Shown in pieces: positions 17,859 to 26,786 of a DNA stretch of 64,000 nucleotides. The notes under the pieces are model-generated. The model did not search any database and had not been told where the DNA came from. It saw only the letters and a list, made by a program, of their open reading frames with translations. Both the position numbers and the translations under genes were made by a program. Numbering within the stretch: position 1 is the stretch's first letter; every line of letters begins with the position of its first letter. Source of the DNA: Sphingobacterium nematocida (GTDB lineage Bacteria; Bacteroidota; Bacteroidia; Sphingobacteriales; Sphingobacteriaceae); contig NZ_FUZF01000017.1 of the NCBI RefSeq assembly GCF_900168125.1, forward strand, positions 1 to 64,000. The letters run 5' to 3'.

Positions 17859-19079
17859 ATGAAACACAATCGTATTTTAGCTTGCGGCGCATTAGCAGTA
17901 GCATTGTTAGCATCTTGCAAAGACAGCCCTGACGCACCAGAGACAATAGAAAAAATCAGTACAGAATATTCAGTATGGGTAACTTCCGCTACAGGATCGT
18001 ACCTGTTGACCACGGATAACTTAATGAAAGATACTTTGTTAACTCCAGTTGGAAACAAAGGAATAGATCTTGCGGCGTACCTTCCCGCAGCTTTTTACGC
18101 AGTATATGCTTACAACCATGAAGGTAAATTCTATGTGTCTAATAATGGAGCTCGCTTCAGTCAACTTGAGGTTCAGAGTAATGCAACAATCAAAGAAACC
18201 GATAATTATGCTTTCCCCTCGAACTTCTTTTTAGGAAAGGTATTGAAAGATGTAAGTACAAAGGATGAGTTGGTTATGACTAAAACCGCAGGTACTTTTA
18301 ATGGAACTAAAAATGCATTAGAGCAGCCTATATATTTTATGAATCTTAAAGATATGACACTTAATAAAACATTAAATGTCGATATCCCATTTTTGAAGTA
18401 TGCCCCTCTTAAACCAGATAAAACGCCTTATACTAATCCATATATGGTACCAACAAGTATCACGGTAAGAGGTGATAAGTTATTTGTCGGTCATAAATAT
18501 AGAGGTACAGATGTGTCAGGAAGTATGGATATATCGGACACGACCTATGTTTACGTCTGTGATTATCCTGGTTTAACTAATGGTAAGATGCTGAAAGATG
18601 CCAGGGGTGGCTTTGCTGCTGGTCACTGGGAAGTACAGACGCTGACCTTTATGGATGATAATAATGACTTATATATCGTCACTAAGAATAGAATAGCCTC
18701 TACCTATGGATTGATCCGTATTAAGTCTGGTCAAACCGAGATTGATAAAGATTATTTCTTTGATTTGAAAGATTATAACGTATTTAAAAATAGTACAGCT
18801 CAAGTTCAAAAACTTGGAAATGGTAAAGCTTACCTCAGTCCTTATGTGATCGATCCAGCAAATAAGAAAGTTATTGCAGATTTAAGAATTTTAGTAGGGG
18901 GTGGTGAGTCAAAAACTACGATGAACTTTATGGAGAATGGAAAGTTGTATGATGTATTCAAAACCGATGCTTCAAAATGGTTTGTGTTTGAATATGATCC
19001 TGCCACGAATAGTGTAAAACGCGGTGCAGAGATTGATCCAGGTGTTACACATGTATATCACGTCAACAAGTTGAAATAA
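17859..19079 (+). CDS. DUF4374 lipoprotein, XusB-like
   Basis: A 406-residue lipoprotein with signal peptide and lipobox ALLASC (lipidated C20). The rest is beta-rich with repeated strand-loop units (TEYSVWVTSATGSYLL, YKGTDVSG-like loops, TYVYVCDYPGLTNGKM), consistent with a beta-propeller. The text matches DUF4374 proteins encoded next to TonB receptors. From memory, the Bacteroides thetaiotaomicron XusB siderophore-binding lipoprotein belongs to this group, so capture of ferric siderophores on the cell surface is the likely role. It follows the receptor on the same strand. No PepSY-type XusC gene follows in this window. Confidence 0.8.
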   Translation: MKHNRILACGALAVALLASCKDSPDAPETIEKISTEYSVWVTSATGSYLLTTDNLMKDTLLTPVGNKGIDLAAYLPAAFYAVYAYNHEGKFYVSNNGARFSQLEVQSNATIKETDNYAFPSNFFLGKVLKDVSTKDELVMTKTAGTFNGTKNALEQPIYFMNLKDMTLNKTLNVDIPFLKYAPLKPDKTPYTNPYMVPTSITVRGDKLFVGHKYRGTDVSGSMDISDTTYVYVCDYPGLTNGKMLKDARGGFAAGHWEVQTLTFMDDNNDLYIVTKNRIASTYGLIRIKSGQTEIDKDYFFDLKDYNVFKNSTAQVQKLGNGKAYLSPYVIDPANKKVIADLRILVGGGESKTTMNFMENGKLYDVFKTDASKWFVFEYDPATNSVKRGAEIDPGVTHVYHVNKLK

Positions 19080-19100
19080 ACTTATAGCGTAAGATAGCAG

Positions 19101-19137
19101 ACAGGTAAAGCGAGTCTCTTAGAAGCGCTTTACTTGT
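19101..19137 (+). terminator. Hairpin after the XusAB-like operon
   Basis: A 12-bp stem with one mismatch (ACAGGTAAAGCG with CGCTTTACTTGT), starting 22 bases after the stop codon and followed by a T-containing stretch. A likely terminator for the two-gene operon. Confidence 0.7.
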
Positions 19138-19243
19138 TTGTAAGTTTTAAAAGAAAGATCCGTTTTGTGCCAGAATGGAAAGGTAAATATTATGCTGAAG
19201 TGTCTAAAAAAGAAAAAGTAGAAAGTCAAAGTTTTGAAGATTA

Positions 19244-19274
19244 ATGATGGAGTAAGCGTTTGTTACTCCATCAT
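19244..19274. terminator. Perfect hairpin between convergent genes
   Basis: A perfect 12-bp stem (ATGATGGAGTAA with TTACTCCATCAT) and a 7-base loop, located 25 bases after the end of the minus-strand DUF6799 gene. It lacks a clear T run on either side, but its strength and position favour a terminator for that gene. Confidence 0.65.
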
Positions 19275-19299
19275 GATTTCCAACAGATCTTATTTTTTT

Positions 19300-19650
19300 C
19301 TATTTCTCGGAAGGATCCATTTTCATTTCTTTGGGTTTCATCATCTGATGGATTGCTCCAGTATGGTCGAGATACTGGTCAGCTTTCAGCTGTACTACTT
19401 TCTTATCTTTCATCACTACCTCTCCGTTGGGGCGTATCCAAACATCGCCAACTTTGGTTTCTTTGGTCATGTGCATCGACTTACCATCTTTCATTTCCAT
19501 TATTTTTCCATCTTTCCAGAACCAACGTTGCATACTGTGTTCTTTTTGCATGTGGTGTTCCTCTTTTTTGTGTTCCTTTTTTTGTTCTTGAGCCGAAGCA
19601 TTAAATCCGATCCAGGAGATCAATGCTACTGATAAAACTAACTTTTTCAT
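19300..19650 (-). CDS. Secreted His/Met-rich DUF6799 protein
   Basis: A 116-residue exported protein with signal peptide MKKLVLSVALISWIGFNASAQ. The mature part starts with a His/Lys/Glu/Met tract (KKEHKKEEHHMQKEHSMQRW) and continues with the DUF6799 repeats (KDGKIMEMKDGKSMHM, VWIRPNGEVVMKDKKVVQL). The many His and Met residues suggest binding of copper, silver or another soft metal in the periplasm, but no binding site is proven. It stands alone, convergent with the XusAB-like operon. Confidence 0.75.
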   Translation of the reverse strand: MKKLVLSVALISWIGFNASAQEQKKEHKKEEHHMQKEHSMQRWFWKDGKIMEMKDGKSMHMTKETKVGDVWIRPNGEVVMKDKKVVQLKADQYLDHTGAIHQMMKPKEMKMDPSEK

Positions 19651-19915
19651 GTTTTAAAACATTGTTAATTCCTAATAATGAATTTATTAGGTCGGTAATA
19701 ACAGGTGGATACAGATAAAGTTTTGAGAAATGATAAACTTTTTTCGAGTGGCACAAATCGAACTGTAAAATACGGACGATGGACGAAGGTAAAAGTGTTG
19801 GTGAGTTTATCCGTAAACGTATCGAATGGGGCTTGGGTAATTGTAAAATTTATAGCTTTAGTTATACACTGCATATTTTCTATAATTATAAAGTTTAATT
19901 TACACTTCAGGGCTA

Positions 19916-19923
19916 TATCTTTG
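19916..19923 (+). promoter_or_regulatory. Promoter -7 element before a small membrane protein gene
   Basis: TATCTTTG matches TAnnTTTG exactly, with a TTTA at about the right -33 distance (19894-19897). It would start transcription about 30 bases before the ATG at 19960. The rest of 19651-19959 shows no gene. Confidence 0.5.
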
Positions 19924-19959
19924 CGCGTAATGATTGTTGAACGCCAATAAACAGCAGAA

Positions 19960-20403
19960 ATGATTAATTCTAAAATATCGTTTGGATTTATTTTTATCAT
20001 GACATGTGTTTGTCTGGCAACAGTGTTGACCGGAGTTATAATATATCGCGATTATTTAAATGATTGGGAGTTTTTCAGTTCGTTAAAAAGTGTTTATTTT
20101 TTGTTTATGTTCCCGGGGCTGTATGCTTATTATCTAGCTCTAAAAACACCATTTTTTATTTCGTTGCAAGGAGATACGTTGATCATAAGAAATCTCTTTA
20201 AGACGTATTCTTTTTCTTTAAATGGACAGACGGTTGTTACCGAGGATTCAGAGTTTACAAAGTTGCCCAATGTAAGGTTTCATAGATTAAGTTTTCAAAA
20301 CAAAAAATATTCGATAGGCTTTTCGGATTTTAGTATTAGAAATTATAAAGAGCTTAAAGAAGCAATATTTCATCAAATAAATACATCAGATAATCCAATT
20401 TAA
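19960..20403 (+). CDS. Hypothetical two-helix membrane protein
   Basis: A 147-residue protein with two membrane helices (about 8-28, FGFIFIMTCVCLATVLTGVI, and about 43-63, VYFLFMFPGLYAYYLALKT). A cytoplasmic beta-rich tail follows (FFISLQGDTLIIRNLFKTYSF), resembling the PH-like domain seen in small bacterial membrane proteins. I do not recognise a named family. A good -7 element lies about 37 bases upstream, supporting expression as a single gene. Confidence 0.6.
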   Translation: MINSKISFGFIFIMTCVCLATVLTGVIIYRDYLNDWEFFSSLKSVYFLFMFPGLYAYYLALKTPFFISLQGDTLIIRNLFKTYSFSLNGQTVVTEDSEFTKLPNVRFHRLSFQNKKYSIGFSDFSIRNYKELKEAIFHQINTSDNPI

Positions 20404-20634
20404 CCATAATCGTCAAAATTATGTGTAGACAAGAGTTTCATGCTAGCGCCCTCATGGCTAGCAGAGTCTACTTGTAATATGTAGCGTTGTTCAACTTTTT
20501 ATATTATCTTGTTTGGTTCGTTCATTGGTTTAGAAAAGAGATCTGTAGATAAGCAATTTTTGATAGATTATAGAGTTGATTGGTGGAAGTGAATAAGCTA
20601 ATTAACGGCCTTGATTATAAGAACTAAATTAAAT

Positions 20635-22059
20635 ATGATAAATATGACAACGTTTAAGAGATCCCGTTTCTTGATTTGCGCTTTCCTTTTTTCCTGTGTA
20701 TATGCGAGGGGGGAAGTTCGTTTGCCAAGTATTTTTGGCGATCATATGATATTACAACGAGAAACTACAGTCAAGATATGGGGCTGGGCTGACCCAGGCG
20801 AGAGCGTAATGGTGAGCCCATCATGGAGCAATAAAGCAACGACTGTAACAGCTAGTGGTAATGGAGACTGGTCATTAGATATTACGACCCCCACAGCAGG
20901 CGGACCTTACGAAATAAATATACAAGGCAGTAATAAGATCGTGTTAAGTGATGTGCTGATCGGTGAGGTCTGGATTTGTTCCGGACAGTCGAATATGGAG
21001 TGGGGGAGTGCTCAAAACCTGCCACAGATGATAGAAGAGTTGCCTAAAAGCACCAATAGTCAACTCCGTCTCTATCATATACCCAAGCGGACAGCCGATT
21101 ATCCACAGTTTGATCTGGAATCGCAGTGGAAGCCCTGCGGCCCCGAATCCTTAGCAGGTTTTAGTGCGGTGGGTTATTTTTATGCAAAAAGATTGCAAGA
21201 GAGACTTGGTGTTCCTGTTGGAATTATTAACGCATCTTGGGGTGGTACACCTGCTGAAACCTGGGTTCCAAAACCAATAATAATGGAGAATGCTGCTTAA
21301 AAAAATGCAGCAACTATACAAAAAGAAAATCCCTGGTGGCCCGTAGAGTCTGGAAAGGCATACAATGCCATGATCGCACCACTCATCAACTTTAAAATTG
21401 CCGGAGCGATTTGGTATCAAGGCGAAAGTAATACACTGAGTTATTCGACGTATGCTGATCTTTTTAAAGCATTAATCACCGAATGGAGAAAACAATGGAA
21501 GGTAGATTTCCCATTTTATTACGTACAGATAGCACCTTATGCATACGACAATCCATTTGTGGGGGCATTACTACGAGAGCAGCAAGAGCTAGCATTAGAC
21601 TTGCCCAAGACAGGACGCGTAGTGATTACAGATCTGGTAGATAATATAAAGGATATCCACCCTAAGGATAAGCGAGGTGTTGGTAATCGCTTGGCGGCAC
21701 TAGCTCTTGGAGACTATTACCGCAAAACAGATGAGGAATACCAAAGTCCAACCTATGAAAGTATGGTCATGGACAAAGGAAAATTAGTCTTACATTTTAA
21801 ATATGCAGAGGGAGGGCTACAAATTGAAGAAGGCAGATTTGCCAAGGAATTTTATATCGCGGGCGAAGACCGTATCTTTAAACCAGCTGAGGTCACTTTA
21901 TTTCGTGATAGAGTAATCTTACAACACAGAGAAATCAAACAACCGGTGGCTGTTCGGTTTTCATTTAGCAACGAGGGGATGAGTAATGTGTTTAATAAAG
22001 CAGGATTACCACTAGCGCCTTTCAGAACAGATAATTGGCCTGTCGTTACCACAAAATAG
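20635..22059 (+). pseudogene. Sialate O-acetylesterase-type (SASA) gene split by one in-frame stop
   Basis: Read through codon 222, this is a complete exported carbohydrate acetylesterase of about 474 residues: signal peptide near MTTFKRSRFLICAFLF, N-terminal beta domain (LPSIFGDHMILQRE), nucleophile block ICSGQSNMEW with S119, GIINASWGGTPAETW, the oxyanion block IWYQGESNT, and the catalytic D-x-H pair D340/H342 in DIHPKDKRG. The frame is the same on both sides of a single TAA (21298-21300), where NAA is followed by KNAATIQKENPWWPV, so only one base change is needed to restore it. The nucleophile and the Asp/His pair fall on separate fragments, so neither should be active. A TTG further upstream is not a likely start. 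Confidence 0.85.
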
Positions 22060-22074
22060 TTGAAAGAGTTAGTT

Positions 22075-22107
22075 AACATAGCCCTTGCTGTCTGCGAGGG
22101 CTATGTT
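22075..22107 (+). terminator. Terminator after the acetylesterase gene
   Basis: A perfect 11-bp stem (AACATAGCCCT with AGGGCTATGTT) and an 11-base loop, 15 bases after the stop codon. Confidence 0.75.
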
Positions 22108-22186
22108 GTAAAATGCTTATGATTTTTTAATTATTTGGATACTGAAAAACATAGCGAAAAAATAGCGAGAACGGTTTATAGAACTA

Positions 22187-22224
22187 TCTATTAAGATTCT
22201 ATCGATTGATAAAATCTTAATAGA
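22187..22224 (-). terminator. Hairpin at the end of the sulfatase operon
   Basis: A perfect 12-bp stem (TCTATTAAGATT with AATCTTAATAGA) and a 14-base loop, lying 13 bases beyond the stop of the last minus-strand sulfatase gene. It is AT-rich but well placed as the operon terminator. Confidence 0.65.
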
Positions 22225-22236
22225 TCTCTAATAGTA

Positions 22237-23727
22237 TTATTTGCTGATTGGCATTTTACTATTTATAAATTCCCATTCCCTGATATGAGCGTTCTGATGT
22301 TCGCTAAGTACGATTTCATCAAGTTTTCTCAACACATCTAGATTATGGTGCGCTACGTCATTTTGTTCTTTAGGATCTAGCTTGAGGTTAAACAAAGACC
22401 AACTAGCATTAGGATTAGTTCTTACATCGATTTTGACACCTTTCCAATCCCCCATTCTGATAGCAAGTTGCCCCCCTTTTTCGGGATACTCAAAATATAT
22501 AAAATCACGTCCAGACTGTTTGTTTGGTTTTCCCAGTAGCGTAGGCAAGAACGATATGCCGTCCGTAGTAGGTACCTCTGTTCCGGTTAATTCAGCAAGA
22601 GTTGCCATCAGATCATATTGTACACTAGGAAGATCAGACTTCACACCCGACGGAATGTGTTTAGGCCAACGCGCGATGAATGGCACACGAATCCCCCCTT
22701 CATACACGTCCATTTTTAATCCCCTGAGATTAGCTGTGCTATTGAACAATTCCGCGTTAACACCACCATTAAAAGTTGGGCCATTATCACTTGAAAACAT
22801 GATTATCGTATTCTCATCCAGCCCGAGTTCTTTGATATTAGATAGGATTATTCCTACCTGTTCATCCAGATAGCTAATCATCGCCGCATAAGTTGCCAGC
22901 GGATACTTTTGTGGGTTATAACCCTGTCCACCCAGATACGGTTTCTCATTTTTGAAATACGAGTTATAATATTTGATCCAGCGATCAGGAGCCTGCAATG
23001 CTACGTGAGGCAAGGTATAGGGAAGGTATAAGAAGAATGGTGTACTTTTGTTGGACTTTATAAACGATACTGCCTTTTCTGTCATTTTATCGATAGCATT
23101 TTCATTACCCGTAAAGCGATTGAAATTCTCATCAGTAGCTTCAGCTTCAGATAATTTAGCGTGCACGAAAGTCTCCTTATTTGTTAGGTTATCCCTTTTG
23201 CCATTTTCCCACAAGTGCGTAGGGTAGTAGTTGTGTGCCTGCTTTTGATCCAAATATCCATAAGCATAGTCAAAGCCATGTTTATTAGGGTTTCCACTCG
23301 TAAAATGCATTCCGAGCCCCCATTTTCCAATAATACCGGTCTTGTAGCCTTGGTTCTTTAGCATATGGGCGACTGTAAATGTGCCTTCCGGCAACGGCAT
23401 TTGCCCCCCTTCTTCACGGTCACTAAATCCTCCCATTTCGTAGTTCCCACGAATATAACTATGCCCCCCATGCCTCCCCGTCAGCAACATTGCTCTGGCA
23501 GGTGCACAGACAGGGGTAGACGTATAGTGTTGTGTAAATAGCATTCCCTCTGTTGCCATCCGATCTAGATTTGGGGTTTTTATAATCTTTTGACCATAGC
23601 TACCCAATTCACCATAGCCTAGATCATCCGCATAGATATATATAATGTTAGGTCGACCCTGACCGAAAACATCAGCTAATAAAAGTAAAGAGAGCCAGAA
23701 TACTACCGCAATTTTTTTGTTAATCAT
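22237..23727 (-). CDS. S1-family sulfatase with CxPxR motif
   Basis: A 496-residue exported sulfatase that should hydrolyse sulfate esters of a glycan. A signal peptide (MINKKIAVVFWLSLLLLADVFGQ) precedes the metal-binding start RPNIIYIYADDLGYGE. The formylglycine motif is C74-APAR, which requires maturation by an anaerobic sulfatase-maturing enzyme not seen here. Later family text is intact: KWGLGMHFTSG, TLPHVALQAPD, IIMFSSDNGPTFNGG and YEGGIRVPFIARWP. The length is normal. It is the last gene of the SusCD/sulfatase operon, two bases after the preceding sulfatase. Confidence 0.92.
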   Translation of the reverse strand: MINKKIAVVFWLSLLLLADVFGQGRPNIIYIYADDLGYGELGSYGQKIIKTPNLDRMATEGMLFTQHYTSTPVCAPARAMLLTGRHGGHSYIRGNYEMGGFSDREEGGQMPLPEGTFTVAHMLKNQGYKTGIIGKWGLGMHFTSGNPNKHGFDYAYGYLDQKQAHNYYPTHLWENGKRDNLTNKETFVHAKLSEAEATDENFNRFTGNENAIDKMTEKAVSFIKSNKSTPFFLYLPYTLPHVALQAPDRWIKYYNSYFKNEKPYLGGQGYNPQKYPLATYAAMISYLDEQVGIILSNIKELGLDENTIIMFSSDNGPTFNGGVNAELFNSTANLRGLKMDVYEGGIRVPFIARWPKHIPSGVKSDLPSVQYDLMATLAELTGTEVPTTDGISFLPTLLGKPNKQSGRDFIYFEYPEKGGQLAIRMGDWKGVKIDVRTNPNASWSLFNLKLDPKEQNDVAHHNLDVLRKLDEIVLSEHQNAHIREWEFINSKMPISK

Positions 23728-23729
23728 GA

Positions 23730-25187
23730 TTATTTTTCTTTGACGCCGATTGGACGTCTATTGCGTCCCTCACGGTTAGTTAGGTTATCACCAAGGTCCA
23801 TTCTCGCTTTTTCAGCAACCTGCAGGAGCTCCTGTACGGTCTCCGGGTACATTTCTATCACATTATAACGCTCTCCCGGATCTCTTCTAAGATCATAAAG
23901 TTCCATTCCCTTAGTCTCACCCTGTGCGTACTTTCCTCCAAACCCATCATCAGCGGGGTTTATATTTTCATACGATCTGTATTTATGAGGCAATACTAAC
24001 TTCCAATTATCCTTACGTACCGCTTCTAGATCATTTCTATTGTAATAGTAGTAAAACTCCTTCCGAATACTTTCCTCTAGACTCCCATTAAAGTAAGGTA
24101 AAAAACTTACCCCATCAATTTTATAGGGATGTTCACTATACTTAACGACATCGGCTATCGTGGCAAATATATCGATGGAGCTAGTTAGGTGATTGACGAC
24201 TTTTCCTTCCTTAATTACGCTAGGCCATGATACAAAACAAGGTACCCGTACGCCACCTTCCCAACTCGTGCCTTTCCCTTCTTTAAATCCAGCTGCATTG
24301 CCGTTATGATTTCCAAAATTTAACCATGGTCCATTATCACTAGTGAAAATTACAATCGTATTATCATCTATCTTGGCGGATTTAAGTGTTTCAAAAAGCT
24401 GTTGCATAGACCAATCTATTTCCATCATTACATCACCAAAGAGTCCCTGTTTGGATTTGCCAGCAAAAGCTTTAGAAGCAGCTATGGGCACATGCGTCAT
24501 ACTATGTGCCATATACAAGAAAAACGGTTTGTTTTTGTTTGAACGTATATATTTGATTGCATCCTCCGTATATAATTTGGTCAGCTCAGCCTGATCCGCA
24601 AGTGTTTCGATTTTCTGAACAGTATCTGGGATCATCTTTTCTTTCGTTATCGTAAGTAGAGGCAATACCGGATAATGCGCTACACGGCCACCGGGTCTAG
24701 CCGGCGAGCCGTCATATTCAACAGGCCACATGTCATTAGAATAGGGGAGCCCCAAGTAACTGTCGAACCCCTGTCTTGTGGGTAGAAATTGAGGTTCATT
24801 GCCCAGGTGCCATTTGCCGATCATATGTGTACTATATCCCATACTTTTCAGCATTTCAGCAATCGTTACCTCATCCTCGTGTAGACCTATACCCGAGTTG
24901 GGCCCAAAAGCACCGAACATGTTCATCCTATTTGGGTAGTTTCCCGTCAATAAGGCCGCTCGGGAAGCTGTACATGTCGCTTGTGGAGTTAGAAAATTGG
25001 TGAATCGTAACCCTGTAGATGCCATTTTATCAAGCACTGGGGTTTGGTAAGAGAGAGCTCCATTTACCGAGACATCGCCATATCCCATATCATCCATAAA
25101 AACGATAATGATATTAGGTCGTTTTTGCTGAGCTATCAGATGATTCGCAAAGCAAAACAATAAAATTATTAGATATTTACGCATCAT
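23730..25187 (-). CDS. S1-family sulfatase with CxAxR motif
   Basis: A 485-residue exported sulfatase. The start chosen is the first ATG after the susD stop; an in-frame TTG three codons upstream overlaps susD and is less likely. The signal peptide MMRKYLIILLFCFANHLIAQ leads into RPNIIIVFMDDMGYGDVSV. The formylglycine motif is C72-TASR, the accepted alanine variant of CxPxR. Also present are GKWHLGNEPQFLPT, IVIFTSDNGPWLNFG and WEGGVRVPCFVSWP. It differs clearly from the neighbouring sulfatase, so the two probably attack different sulfate positions. Gaps of 2 bases on both sides show operon membership. Confidence 0.92.
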   Translation of the reverse strand: MMRKYLIILLFCFANHLIAQQKRPNIIIVFMDDMGYGDVSVNGALSYQTPVLDKMASTGLRFTNFLTPQATCTASRAALLTGNYPNRMNMFGAFGPNSGIGLHEDEVTIAEMLKSMGYSTHMIGKWHLGNEPQFLPTRQGFDSYLGLPYSNDMWPVEYDGSPARPGGRVAHYPVLPLLTITKEKMIPDTVQKIETLADQAELTKLYTEDAIKYIRSNKNKPFFLYMAHSMTHVPIAASKAFAGKSKQGLFGDVMMEIDWSMQQLFETLKSAKIDDNTIVIFTSDNGPWLNFGNHNGNAAGFKEGKGTSWEGGVRVPCFVSWPSVIKEGKVVNHLTSSIDIFATIADVVKYSEHPYKIDGVSFLPYFNGSLEESIRKEFYYYYNRNDLEAVRKDNWKLVLPHKYRSYENINPADDGFGGKYAQGETKGMELYDLRRDPGERYNVIEMYPETVQELLQVAEKARMDLGDNLTNREGRNRRPIGVKEK

Positions 25188-25189
25188 CA

Positions 25190-26770
25190 CTACCAATTAG
25201 GGTTTTTAGTCAGGCCAGGATTCAGATCTCTTTCCTTTTGTGGTATAGGCCATAAATAATCTCTATCTTTTCTGAACACTTTGGTAAACGAGGGCACTTC
25301 TAAAGTGACAGTTTGATTGTTTTTATCTTTATAGGTCATGCCATATACATTTCCAGCCATTAGTTGTTCAGCCAATCGCCATCTTATTAAATCAAAATAT
25401 CGTAAGCCTTCAAACGCCAGCTCAACTTTTCGTTCATGCCTTACAATATCTCTCATTTTAGATTGATTTGACGGTGCAATAGCCGGAAGTCCAACGTCAG
25501 GTCTCTTTCTCACTTTATTTATGGCATCTATCACCGATTGGTCTATCTGATTAATTTCTATTTTGGCTTCGGCATAAGTTAGTAATATTTCCGCATATCG
25601 CATCAATATCAAATTTATTCCACCGTTAGCAGGTTGAGGTAGATCCAATGGGTCTATATATTTTTTAACGTTGAATCCTGTGGAAGTAGTTAGGTAAGTG
25701 AAGTCAATAGCATCGTTTGTTCCGCTACCGGGAGTAGGATTGTAAATTTTTCCATCAGGTAATAGATCCCCCTTGGTAAAAACAGTGTATTTCAACCTAG
25801 GATCTCTGTTTACGGTTGGATTTTCAGGATTGTATCCACTTCCTGCATCGTCGATCGCCATACCATTAGCCATTTGATAACTATCCACTAATGCCTTGGT
25901 AGGTACAAATTGGCTATTGCTTGATCGTTGACTATAAGGACCCATGTACGCAAAAATGTTGTTTCGATACACATCCTTTATAAACTGCTTGGTGAATACG
26001 ATCTCTTTGCTGTTTTCACCTGCGTAACCGAATAACTTCTCGTAACTACTATGGATTTCATAAGTGTTTTGGTCTATTACTTTCTTTGCCGCTTGTGCTG
26101 CGAGCTCATATTTACCTTGGTATAAGTAAGCCCTGGCCTGAAGTCCGTATGCAGCACCTTTAGTGACTCTACCGATATCCGATTGGTTGATAGGCAGGAT
26201 TTTAGCAGCTTCTTCCAGTTCTGATACGATAAATTCTCCAACATCCTTAGCTGGAGTCCTTTTGATTTCACGGGCTTCAGCCAATGTTAGGTCCTTGGTT
26301 ACCAGTGGCAGATCACCAAATAAAGCCAATAATTTTATATAGTAATAAGCCCGTAAAGCTCTTACTTCACCAGTTAGAATATTAATTTTACTGGGGTCGG
26401 CAACCTGAATTTTGGAAACATTATCGAGATAAAAGTTGGCCGCATGTATACCCCGATAAGAGTAGTTCCAAAAGTTTAAAATAGTACTATTCAATGCATC
26501 ATGCTGTCCCAGCTCAATAATCGCGTATTCATTAAAAGGGATGTTTGTATGGCCTATGTCAGTTATTCCATCCCAAGAGAAATAATGATTTACGGTGTCC
26601 AAATAGTTGTATACAGCATTAGCAGCCATTTGTGCATCACTTTCAGTTTTCCAGAATATAGTATTAGATATACGGTCGTTAGGGACTGTTTCCAAAATGT
26701 CCGAGCTACAAGAAGTTATAATAAACACTGATATGATACCGATAATAAGTCTATTTATGTAAGTTTTCAT
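25190..26770 (-). CDS. SusD/RagB-family outer-membrane glycan-binding lipoprotein
   Basis: A 526-residue lipoprotein (signal peptide, lipobox FIITSC, lipidated C21) with the SusD fold: N-terminal VPNDRISNTIFWKTESDAQM, TPR-like helices (LRAYYYIKLLALFGDLPLVTKD, AYGLQARAYLYQGKYELAAQ), and the conserved C-terminal RYAEILLTYAEAKIE and RHERKVELAFEGLRYFDLIRWRLAE. It forms a lid on the SusC channel and binds the ligand. It lies 16 bases after susC and 2 bases before a sulfatase, so the imported glycan is probably sulfated. Confidence 0.94.
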   Translation of the reverse strand: MKTYINRLIIGIISVFIITSCSSDILETVPNDRISNTIFWKTESDAQMAANAVYNYLDTVNHYFSWDGITDIGHTNIPFNEYAIIELGQHDALNSTILNFWNYSYRGIHAANFYLDNVSKIQVADPSKINILTGEVRALRAYYYIKLLALFGDLPLVTKDLTLAEAREIKRTPAKDVGEFIVSELEEAAKILPINQSDIGRVTKGAAYGLQARAYLYQGKYELAAQAAKKVIDQNTYEIHSSYEKLFGYAGENSKEIVFTKQFIKDVYRNNIFAYMGPYSQRSSNSQFVPTKALVDSYQMANGMAIDDAGSGYNPENPTVNRDPRLKYTVFTKGDLLPDGKIYNPTPGSGTNDAIDFTYLTTSTGFNVKKYIDPLDLPQPANGGINLILMRYAEILLTYAEAKIEINQIDQSVIDAINKVRKRPDVGLPAIAPSNQSKMRDIVRHERKVELAFEGLRYFDLIRWRLAEQLMAGNVYGMTYKDKNNQTVTLEVPSFTKVFRKDRDYLWPIPQKERDLNPGLTKNPNW

Positions 26771-26786
26771 GTCTGATTCGATTTTA

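Noticed and set aside
19234..19632. Two plus-strand frames of 114-132 codons
   Set aside because: They are antisense to the DUF6799 gene, are rich in Phe, His and Leu from reverse-complemented Lys/Glu/Met codons, and lack family resemblance.
21290..21310. Programmed frameshift at the A run in the acetylesterase gene
   Set aside because: The reading frame is identical before and after the stop codon, so a frameshift would not restore the protein; a nonsense change is the simpler reading.
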